From Clostridia bacterium (GTDB taxonomy: Bacteria; Bacillota_A; Clostridia; Peptostreptococcales; Anaerovoracaceae): a stretch of DNA of 7,071 nt. Under the pieces are notes generated by a model. It was not told the DNA's origin. It saw nothing but the letters and a program-made list of their open reading frames with translations, and made no database searches. Each line of letters starts with the position of its first letter. Positions within the stretch are counted from its first letter, which is position 1. The translations under genes and the position numbers were made by a program. The DNA lies in NCBI GenBank assembly GCA_024403175.1, contig JAKSSI010000068.1:1-7071 (forward strand), in the 5' to 3' direction. Shown piece after piece: positions 1 to 6,266 of this stretch.

Positions 1-793
1 TAAATGAATTCTTTACCTTAGCTGTCTTTGTGTAGAGAGTAGGTGCTTCATCTTGAGTCTTTGTAATGATTTCTCTTTCTGGATTGAACAGATTTGCCTG
101 TACTTCCGGATTAAGAATATCCATACTTACATTGAAATAATCTGCTGGTGTTACGATTTCTTTTGCATAACCCTTGCAAATATATTCATTGAAATCCTTC
201 TTTGGAAGCATATCTGTAAGTGCTTCGATAAGGCTCATGTATGGTCTGTCTCTATACTTATACATAAGGTCTAAGAGGCAGTCCTTAGAAACGATGGAAA
301 TATCAATGAAATGCTTTGTTCCATCTTCTCTAATCTTGTTTACGATTGTAACTTTCTTTCCGCTCTTTTCGTGAGATTCGATAATAGGCTTTAAGTTAAC
401 GTTGTAGATATAACTTGTAGACATGAAAACCGCATTTGTGTCGTTAGGGCGTCTTTCAATAAATCTATGATTTGTAACAATGTCTCCAACGTGTACTTTG
501 TAACCACTATCTTCTCTTGAGTAAATAGAACCAGGAAGAGGGAAGAGTCCGTCTACCTTTCTGTCTAATCCCCAAGCTTTGCCTGTTCCAACGTGGTCGA
601 TGAGAGAACGATAGTAGTAAGGCATAATAAGGCCTACTGCATTGATGCCTGCTCTTACCATAGCTGTAAGAGGAAGGTCTACCATTCTATATCTTCCAGC
701 AAAAGGAAGAGATGAAATAGTTCTATGATCTAAAAGTGAACCAAAATCTTCGAGGTCGTAGTTTGCGCAAATAATACCAAATGTGTTGTTCAT
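1..793 (-). CDS. glgD: ADP-glucose pyrophosphorylase non-catalytic subunit GlgD (partial, C-terminus outside window)
   Basis: GlgD is the partner of GlgC in the Firmicute heterotetrameric glucose-1-phosphate adenylyltransferase; in characterised Firmicute systems it has little activity itself but stimulates GlgC. The frame is open from ATG at 793 to the window edge, giving 264 residues with no stop. Recognisable GlgD features are DHRTISSLPFAGRYRMVDLPL at about residues 22-41 (in place of the GlgC [15 protein letters not shown] block), SLIDHVGTGKAWGLDRK at about 63-79 and GLFPLPG at 82-88. The GGxGxRL nucleotide loop is absent: the N-terminus reads MNNTFGIICANYDLEDFG. The GDHIY catalytic segment is replaced by STSYIYN (about 125-131), so serine stands where GlgC has Asp, and the EKP lysine motif is missing. 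The left-handed beta-helix domain would lie past the window edge. The start is fixed by a strong ribosome-binding site overlapping the glgC stop. Family assignment is firm; the lack of catalysis is inferred. Confidence 0.9.
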   Translation of the reverse strand, partial: MNNTFGIICANYDLEDFGSLLDHRTISSLPFAGRYRMVDLPLTAMVRAGINAVGLIMPYYYRSLIDHVGTGKAWGLDRKVDGLFPLPGSIYSREDSGYKVHVGDIVTNHRFIERRPNDTNAVFMSTSYIYNVNLKPIIESHEKSGKKVTIVNKIREDGTKHFIDISIVSKDCLLDLMYKYRDRPYMSLIEALTDMLPKKDFNEYICKGYAKEIVTPADYFNVSMDILNPEVQANLFNPEREIITKTQDEAPTLYTKTAKVKNSF

Positions 794-797
794 AGCG

Positions 798-805
798 CAC
801 CTCCT
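798..805 (-). promoter_or_regulatory. Ribosome-binding site of glgD, overlapping the glgC stop codon
   Basis: Read on the minus strand, AGGAGGTG is a near-perfect Shine-Dalgarno. The AGGAGG core ends 6 bases before the ATG at 793. Its first two bases are the AG of the glgC TAG stop (806-804), so ribosomes finishing glgC stop on top of the glgD initiation site. This decides the glgD start and is the strongest ribosome-binding site in the window. Confidence 0.9.
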
Positions 806-1910
806 AAAGAACTGTAATAGAGCCCTTAGCTTTTCCAGCCTTGGTGTTTTCCTCTATTACTGTATTTTCATTTACTATAACTCTTGTAAGCTTGCAGCCT
901 TTTCCAATAACTGCGCCCGGTAAGATGATAGAATCTTTGATTACTGCGCCTTCGCCGATTTTGCAGGCCGACCCAATAATTGAATGAGTTACTTTTCCGT
1001 TAATAGTGCTACCGCTGCAAATAAGGCTGTCTTTTACTTCGCCTTCAGTTCCAATGAAGTGAGGTGGGAAGATATTGGAGTTAGAGAAGATTCTAAGCTT
1101 CTTATCGTAGATGTCGAATTCTGGTTCATCATCTAATAATCCCATCTGTGATTCATAGTAGCTGTCGATAGTTCCTACATCTTTCCAGTAGCCTTCAAAC
1201 TTGAAGGAGAAGAGTCTCTTCTTTTCTTTAAGAAGTTTTGGAATAATGTTTTTACCAAAGTCCTTTTCAGAATCCTTATTTTCATGGTCTTCTAATAGAG
1301 CCTTCTTTAAAGTAGCCCATGTAAAGATGTAAATACCCATAGATGCAAGATTGCTTTCTGGCTTTGCAGGCTTTTCAGCAAACTTTGTGATTCTGCCTTT
1401 TTCGTTTGTGCTCATAATACCGAAGCGGCTTGCTTCTTCCCATGGAACAGGCATTACAGAAACTGTAAGATCTGCCTTGTTCTTTTTGTGGGCGTCGAGC
1501 ATAAGGCTGTAGTCCATTCTATAAATATGGTCTCCGGAAAGAATGAGTACATATTCCGGATTGTATGAATCAATGAAGTCGATGTTGTGATAAATAGAAT
1601 CTGCTGTACCTTCGTACCAAGATCCGCCTTCTTGTGTTGCATATGGTGGAAGTACATGAACGCCGCCATCACTGTTATCTAAGTCCCAGGATTCGCCTGT
1701 ACCAAGATACTGATTTAAGATCGTTGGTCTGTACTGAACCAAAATTCCAACTGTGTCTATGCCTGAATTAACGCAGTTAGAAAGCGAGAAGTCAATAATG
1801 CGATACTTTCCTCCGAAAGAGACTGCAGGCTTTGCGATATTACTTGTAAGAGCCCCGAGTCTGCTTCCTTGGCCGCCGGCTAGCAGCATAGCAATGCATT
1901 CTTTACTCAT
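804..1910 (-). CDS. glgC: Glucose-1-phosphate adenylyltransferase catalytic subunit (ADP-glucose pyrophosphorylase)
   Basis: GlgC makes ADP-glucose and pyrophosphate from ATP and glucose 1-phosphate in the cytoplasm, the committed step of bacterial glycogen synthesis. The 368-residue protein has the full catalytic set: nucleotide loop [12 protein letters not shown] (11-22), AKPAV then [10 protein letters not shown] (26-41), GGVHVLPPY (82-90), [10 protein letters not shown] (98-107), the [10 protein letters not shown] segment (125-134) whose D127 matches the E. coli catalytic Asp142, FAEKP (177-181) whose K180 matches the glucose-1-phosphate-binding Lys195, and YWKDVGTI (241-248). From about residue 280 the hexapeptide-like left-handed beta-helix repeats follow ([40 protein letters not shown]). 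The length is slightly short compared with roughly 380-430 for the family, mainly because the N- and C-terminal tails are short. The residue aligned with E. coli Lys39, the fructose-1,6-bisphosphate site, is Asn24, so the E. coli style of activation is unlikely. It lies directly upstream of glgD, its probable partner. ATG at 1910 has a good ribosome-binding site. Confidence 0.97.
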   Translation of the reverse strand: MSKECIAMLLAGGQGSRLGALTSNIAKPAVSFGGKYRIIDFSLSNCVNSGIDTVGILVQYRPTILNQYLGTGESWDLDNSDGGVHVLPPYATQEGGSWYEGTADSIYHNIDFIDSYNPEYVLILSGDHIYRMDYSLMLDAHKKNKADLTVSVMPVPWEEASRFGIMSTNEKGRITKFAEKPAKPESNLASMGIYIFTWATLKKALLEDHENKDSEKDFGKNIIPKLLKEKKRLFSFKFEGYWKDVGTIDSYYESQMGLLDDEPEFDIYDKKLRIFSNSNIFPPHFIGTEGEVKDSLICSGSTINGKVTHSIIGSACKIGEGAVIKDSIILPGAVIGKGCKLTRVIVNENTVIEENTKAGKAKGSITVL

Positions 1911-1916
1911 TTTCCG

Positions 1917-1924
1917 TCACCTTT
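1917..1924 (-). promoter_or_regulatory. Ribosome-binding site of glgC
   Basis: Read on the minus strand, AAAGGTGA lies 6 bases before the glgC ATG at 1910 and contains the six-base match AGGTGA to the anti-Shine-Dalgarno complement. It sits in the 27-base gap after glgP (1911-1937), the longest non-coding stretch in the window. The rest of that gap is A-rich, with no stem-loop or T-run, so there is no sign of a terminator or a separate promoter between glgP and glgC. Confidence 0.8.
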
Positions 1925-1937
1925 CTTCTTTTAATTA

Positions 1938-4376
1938 TTATTTATCATAACGTGTGTGCCAAATTTTGGTTGCATACTCTTCAATAGTTCTATCAGAAGA
2001 GAAGAAGCCTGATTTAGCTATATTAATCAATGATTTTTGATTCCATGTAAAGCTGTCTTTGTGTAAGTTGGTAACTTCCTTCCAAGCGTTTACATAGGAG
2101 TCGAAGTCTGCAAGTACAAAGAACGGATCGTTGTGCTGCATAAGATCGTCGAAGATTCCCCAGAAGTTCATACCGAATCTTTCAAATGTACCATCTACTA
2201 GCTGGTTAATGATTAAGCTCAGTGCAGGGTTGTTGTCTGCGCAAGCCTTTGCGTTATATCCGCCGATCTTGTAGTATTTTTCAGTTTGGTCTGCAGTAAG
2301 ACCGAATATCTTAATGTTGTCGTCGCCAACTACATTTTTGATTTCAATATTTGCACCGTCTAAAGTACCAAGAGTAAATGCACCGTTCATCATGAACTTC
2401 ATGTTGCCTGTACCGCTGGCTTCTTTTCCTGCTGTAGAAATCTGTTCAGAAATATCTGCTGCAGGGTAGATAAGCTGAGCATTTGATACGCAGAAGTTTT
2501 CGATGAAAACAACTTTAATCTTTTGTGAAATAACTGGGTCGGAATTTACAAGGCTTGCAACAGAGTTTATGAACTTGATTACTTCCTTTGCAAATGCGTA
2601 TCCCTGAGCAGCTTTTCCTGCAAAGACAAATGTTACAGGTTCCATATCAAGGTTTGGATTTTCGTTAAGCTTGTTGTAAAGATCTAATACCTTGAATGCG
2701 TTTAAAAGCTGTCTCTTATATGCATGAATTCTCTTTACCTGAATATCGAAAATGCTATCAGGATTTACAGAAATTCCGTTGTTATTAATTATGTAATTTG
2801 AAAGAGTTACTTTGTTAGCTCTCTTTATCTGAGACATCTTTTCAAGGAATGCTGCATCATCCTTAAACTTTAGCAGTTCCTCAATCTTGCTCATATCTGA
2901 TTTCCAGCCATCGCCGATTGCTTCTGTAACAAGCTTTGCAAGTTCTGGGTTGGACTGAATCATAAAGCGTCTATGGCTGACACCGTTTGTCTTGTTGTTG
3001 AACTTTGATGGGTCGAGCTTGTAGTAGTCATTGAAAACGTAGTCTATAAGTATCTGAGAGTGAAGGGCTGCAACACCATTTACAGAGTGGCTACCAATGA
3101 TTGAAAGGTTAGCCATCTTTGCTTCGCCATCCCAGAGAATAGCTGTGTTCTTAGCTACATCTGCAGAATCGTTTCCAGTTCTTCTTAAGTATTCTCTCCA
3201 GCGTCTATCGATTTCTTCGATAATCATATAAACTCTTGGAAGAACATTTCTAAAGAGTTCAATAGACCACTTTTCAAGAGCTTCTGGAAGTACTGTGTGG
3301 TTTGTGAAAGAAATTGTCTTTCTTGTAATTGCCCAAGCATCGTTCCATTCAAGATTTTCTTCGTCGATGAGAACTCTCATAAGTTCTGGTACGCAAAGGG
3401 CAGGGTGAGTATCGTTTGTGTGAATGCTTACTCTGTCTGCAAACTTATCCCATACATTGTTTCCATAAGTCTTCTTGTACTGCTTAATGATAGATGCTAT
3501 ACCAGCTGCTACAAAGAAGTATTCTTGCGTAAGACGAAGTCTTCTTCCTGCACCCATACTGTCGTCTGGGTAGAGTATGCAGTTGATTGCTTCAATCTGA
3601 TTGTTTGCTTCAAGAGCCTTAGAATAATCACCACTGTTGAAAGCTGCCATGTCGATAGTTTCGTGCATTGGAGAAGCATGCCAAAGTCTTAAAACATTTA
3701 CGTCGTTTCCGGCATAACCAACAACCATAACATCATAAGGTGTAGCCTTGATGCTGGTGTAGCCTTTGTGTTCAAAATACATCTTGCCGTTTTCCCAGCG
3801 TCTATCTACATAACCGCCAATCTGTACTTCAACGCTATCTGCAGGCTTTGCAATTTCCCATGGGTAGCCGTCTGCAAGCCATGCATCTGGAAGCTCTGTC
3901 TGATATCCATCTACAATCTTCTGCTTAAACAGACCGAATCTATATCTGATACCCATGCCGACCCCAGGCACACCGTGTGCTGCCATAGAATCAAGGAAAC
4001 ATGCAGCAAGTCTTCCAAGACCGCCGTTGCCAAGACCTGGATCTGGTTCAATTGCTTCAAGCTTTTCAAGGCTAATGCCCATATCAGCTAAAGCTTCTTC
4101 TACTAAATCTCTGTTTCCTGTGTTGATGAGATAATTGTCTAATAATTTTCCGATGAGGAATTCCATAGAGAAGTAATAAATCTTCTTTTCCTGGTTTTCC
4201 GCATGTCGCTTAGATGTTTTAGCACGCACTGTAGCGGCAGCATCGTTTATGATATGAACGAGATTTTCATATAATTCAAAATCGCTGCAGTCTGACACAT
4301 CTTTTGAATATGTTTCACGCAGATACTGCATGTACAATTCTTTAAACTGTTCTTTTCCTTCGAATGATAATTGCAT
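1938..4376 (-). CDS. glgP: Glycogen/alpha-glucan phosphorylase (GT35 family, PLP-dependent)
   Basis: GlgP removes terminal alpha-1,4-linked glucose from glycogen or maltodextrin with phosphate, giving glucose 1-phosphate. The 812-residue length is normal for the family (E. coli GlgP is 815). Visible motifs in order: SMEFLIGKLLDNYL (70-83), PGLGNGGLGRLAACFLDSMA (113-132), the substrate-site stretch YRFGLFKQKIVDGYQTELPD (145-164), NDTHPALCVPELMR (321-334), FTNHTVLPEALEKW (357-370), NGVAALHSQIL (433-443), NKTNGVSHRRF (461-471), VKRIHAYKRQLLN (547-559), and EASGTGNMKFMMNG (652-665), whose K660 is the expected pyridoxal-phosphate Schiff-base lysine. The short N-terminus lacks the extension carrying the phosphorylated serine of animal enzymes. 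NGVSHRRF differs from the commoner NGITPRRW or NGITHRRW form. The ATG lies one base after the glgB TAA, so translation is probably coupled; glgC follows after 27 bases. The product feeds the phosphoglucomutase encoded two genes upstream. Natural substrate (glycogen or maltodextrin) cannot be separated by sequence, but the context favours glycogen. Confidence 0.97.
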   Translation of the reverse strand: MQLSFEGKEQFKELYMQYLRETYSKDVSDCSDFELYENLVHIINDAAATVRAKTSKRHAENQEKKIYYFSMEFLIGKLLDNYLINTGNRDLVEEALADMGISLEKLEAIEPDPGLGNGGLGRLAACFLDSMAAHGVPGVGMGIRYRFGLFKQKIVDGYQTELPDAWLADGYPWEIAKPADSVEVQIGGYVDRRWENGKMYFEHKGYTSIKATPYDVMVVGYAGNDVNVLRLWHASPMHETIDMAAFNSGDYSKALEANNQIEAINCILYPDDSMGAGRRLRLTQEYFFVAAGIASIIKQYKKTYGNNVWDKFADRVSIHTNDTHPALCVPELMRVLIDEENLEWNDAWAITRKTISFTNHTVLPEALEKWSIELFRNVLPRVYMIIEEIDRRWREYLRRTGNDSADVAKNTAILWDGEAKMANLSIIGSHSVNGVAALHSQILIDYVFNDYYKLDPSKFNNKTNGVSHRRFMIQSNPELAKLVTEAIGDGWKSDMSKIEELLKFKDDAAFLEKMSQIKRANKVTLSNYIINNNGISVNPDSIFDIQVKRIHAYKRQLLNAFKVLDLYNKLNENPNLDMEPVTFVFAGKAAQGYAFAKEVIKFINSVASLVNSDPVISQKIKVVFIENFCVSNAQLIYPAADISEQISTAGKEASGTGNMKFMMNGAFTLGTLDGANIEIKNVVGDDNIKIFGLTADQTEKYYKIGGYNAKACADNNPALSLIINQLVDGTFERFGMNFWGIFDDLMQHNDPFFVLADFDSYVNAWKEVTNLHKDSFTWNQKSLINIAKSGFFSSDRTIEEYATKIWHTRYDK

Positions 4377-4377
4377 C

Positions 4378-6264
4378 TTAACCTATCCTTTTTAGTATTG
4401 CGCCGCCGCTTTGCGGAAGCTTTATTTCTATAGAGTATTCGCGGCCATGGCAAGGAATCTTTTCTGCTTCTACTGTGTACTCTTTAGAATTTACGGTATC
4501 GAGTAATAGCTTGTACTTGCCTTTTTTAGGAACGCCAATTCTATATTTTTCATACCCATTCCATCCAAAGTTCAGTGCACAAACTATTGTGCTGCGACCA
4601 CTCTTTGAATGTCTTGCGTATATAATCGTACTTTGTTCGGCATTGTCTGCATCTATCCATTCAAAGCCGAGAGGGTTTCTGTCGTTATCCCAAAGAGCTT
4701 TCTCTTTAAGATAAACGTGATTAAGCTTTTTTATAAACGTCTGATGATCTTTGTGGGCAGGGTAGTCCAAAAGGAACCATTCAAGGCTTTCGTAAAAACG
4801 CCATTCTATAAACTCACCAATTTCATTACCCATAAAATTGAGTTTTCCACCTGGGTGAGTTATTTGATAAAGTGCAAGAAGTCTTAAACCCTGGAATTGT
4901 CTTTCATAGTCTCCCTGCTGTCTTCCGAGTATTGATTTCTTTCCATGTACAACTTCATCGTGGGAAAGTGGCAAAACAAAGTTCTCGGAATACATATACA
5001 TAGATGAGAAGGTGAGGGCGTTCTGATTTCCTTTTCTAAAGAGGTAATCAGTCTGCACGTAATTTAAAGTATCGTGCATCCAGCCCATATCCCACTTATA
5101 GTGGAACCCAAGTCCGCCATCTTTGGGAGGGTAGGTAACCATAGGCCACGCAGTACTTTCTTCAGCCACTGTAAAGGAGCCTGGGAAGTATTGTCCAACC
5201 ATAGCAGAGAGTTCTCTTAAGAATTCAATTGCTTCGAGGTTTCCTTCTTCTCCGTATTTGTTAAAAATCTTGTCTTCTGGCTTTTCTATTCCAAAATTTA
5301 AATAGAGCATAGAACTTACGCCATCAACGCGAAGTCCATCTGCATGATATTTACTAAGCCAGAACATTGCATTAGACAATAGGAAAGACTTAACTTCTGG
5401 TCTTCCATAGTCAAAAGTGTAAGTGCCCCATTGTTTATGTTCTGTTTTTTCGTAAAGCTTATGTCCGTTCCAAGCAGCAAGTCCGTGCTCATCTTTGCAG
5501 AAATGAGCCGGTACCCAGTCTAGGATAATTCCTATGCCAGCATTATGCGCTGCGTTGATAAGGCTCATTAAATCTTCTGGCTTTCCAAATCTTGAAGTGG
5601 CTGCATAGTATCCTGTAACTTGATAACCCCAAGAATCATCAAGAGGGTGTTCCATAACAGGCATTATTTCTATGTGCGTATAGCCCATCTTCTTTGCATA
5701 AGGAACAAGAGTTTTTTCAAGTTCTTTATACGTGTAGAAATGTTGATCAGTTCTATCATCTAGGTTTTCCTTTGGATGTTGACGCCAAGAACCAAGGTGC
5801 ACTTCGTAAATGTTTTTAGGCTTATCGAAGTGATTGCTTGAATCTCTTTCTGTTATCCATTCTTCATCGCTCCACTTGAAGTTAAGCTTCTTAATAATGG
5901 ATGCAGAATTTGGACGAGTCTCGCTAAAGAACGCATATGGGTCGGCCTTAAAATGCTTTTCGTTTTTATCTGTTGTAACAACGTACTTGTAAGCCTGACC
6001 TTCCTTTGCGCCAGGAACAAAACCGCTCCAAACGCCACTTTCACCAAGAGACATTAAAAGGAATGCATTTTCATTCCAATTATTAAAATCACCGGCTACT
6101 GCTACAGACTTTACGCCCGGAGCCCAAACGGTAAATCTAGTACCTTTTTGCTTGTCTTCAGTGCATGGGTGTGCGCCGAATAAATCAAAAGCGTGAAAAT
6201 ACTTGCCTTCATTAAAGAGATATAAAAGGTCTTTATTCTTTTTTGCAAATTTTTCGTTAGTCAT
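4378..6264 (-). CDS. glgB: 1,4-alpha-glucan (glycogen) branching enzyme, GH13 family
   Basis: GlgB cuts an alpha-1,4-glucan chain and transfers it to a 6-hydroxyl, making the alpha-1,6 branches of glycogen. The 628-residue protein starts with a short helix region (NEGKYFHAFDLFGAH, 18-32), then one CBM48-type N-domain (RFTVWAPGVKSVAVAGDFNNW, about 43-63), the GH13 barrel and a C-terminal beta domain from about 540. It lacks the extra N1 domain of the 728-residue E. coli enzyme. Conserved regions: IYEVHLGSW (152-160), MEHPLDDSWGYQVTGYYA (204-221), ILDWVPAHF (247-255), DGLRVDGVSSMLYL (309-322) with nucleophile D314, VAEES (366-370) with the probable acid/base E368, and LPLSHDEVVHGKKS (431-444) with the transition-state stabiliser D436. 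The full triad is therefore present. GHKLYEKTEHKQWGT (267-281) is several residues shorter than the usual form of this loop. The ATG overlaps the stop of the upstream phosphoglucomutase gene by one base, and glgP begins one base after its TAA. Confidence 0.97.
   Translation of the reverse strand: MTNEKFAKKNKDLLYLFNEGKYFHAFDLFGAHPCTEDKQKGTRFTVWAPGVKSVAVAGDFNNWNENAFLLMSLGESGVWSGFVPGAKEGQAYKYVVTTDKNEKHFKADPYAFFSETRPNSASIIKKLNFKWSDEEWITERDSSNHFDKPKNIYEVHLGSWRQHPKENLDDRTDQHFYTYKELEKTLVPYAKKMGYTHIEIMPVMEHPLDDSWGYQVTGYYAATSRFGKPEDLMSLINAAHNAGIGIILDWVPAHFCKDEHGLAAWNGHKLYEKTEHKQWGTYTFDYGRPEVKSFLLSNAMFWLSKYHADGLRVDGVSSMLYLNFGIEKPEDKIFNKYGEEGNLEAIEFLRELSAMVGQYFPGSFTVAEESTAWPMVTYPPKDGGLGFHYKWDMGWMHDTLNYVQTDYLFRKGNQNALTFSSMYMYSENFVLPLSHDEVVHGKKSILGRQQGDYERQFQGLRLLALYQITHPGGKLNFMGNEIGEFIEWRFYESLEWFLLDYPAHKDHQTFIKKLNHVYLKEKALWDNDRNPLGFEWIDADNAEQSTIIYARHSKSGRSTIVCALNFGWNGYEKYRIGVPKKGKYKLLLDTVNSKEYTVEAEKIPCHGREYSIEIKLPQSGGAILKRIG
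4382..4392 (-). promoter_or_regulatory. Ribosome-binding site of glgP inside the glgB 3' end
   Basis: On the minus strand the last glgB codons read AAAAGGATAGG before GTTAAGATG. Two short Shine-Dalgarno-like cores are available: AAAAGG, ending 10 bases before the ATG at 4376, and AGG, ending 5 bases before it. The match is moderate. Because the glgB stop is one base from the glgP start, terminating ribosomes could also re-initiate. Confidence 0.65.
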
Positions 6265-6266
6265 TA
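6262..6266 (-). promoter_or_regulatory. TAATG stop/start overlap coupling phosphoglucomutase to glgB
   Basis: On the minus strand the phosphoglucomutase stop TAA (6266-6264) shares its last A with the glgB ATG (6264-6262). The preceding 25 bases (ATAGACAGCCTT just before the stop) contain no clear AGGAGG-like core, unlike the other three junctions. Translation of glgB therefore probably depends on termination-reinitiation by ribosomes leaving the upstream gene. The overlap is seen directly; coupling is inferred. Confidence 0.75.

Noticed and set aside
53..374. Two short plus-strand frames (53-274, 174-374) opposite glgD
   Set aside because: The minus strand here is an uninterrupted GlgD frame that starts from a strong ribosome-binding site, so the plus-strand frames are shadows.
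1911..1937. Possible promoter or terminator between glgP and glgC
   Set aside because: The 27-base gap has only a ribosome-binding site and an A-rich stretch; it is too short for a -35/-10 pair plus leader and has no inverted repeat.
3297..3692. 131-residue open frame on the plus strand opposite glgP
   Set aside because: It lies wholly antisense to conserved glgP codons, has no recognisable family or ribosome-binding site, and its composition is what the reverse of a codon-biased gene gives.
3768..4091. 107-residue open frame on the plus strand opposite glgP
   Set aside because: It is antisense to the conserved N-terminal catalytic region of GlgP, cysteine-rich and featureless; a shadow frame.
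4402..4420. Possible hairpin at the glgB 3' end (CCGC-AAA-GCGG on the minus strand)
   Set aside because: The stem is only 4 continuous base pairs, lies within coding sequence and is not followed by a T-run on the transcribed strand, so it is neither a terminator nor a convincing regulatory structure.
4475..4887. Two overlapping plus-strand frames opposite glgB (4475-4714 and 4609-4887)
   Set aside because: Both are fully antisense to glgB with no domain, promoter or ribosome-binding site that I can see.
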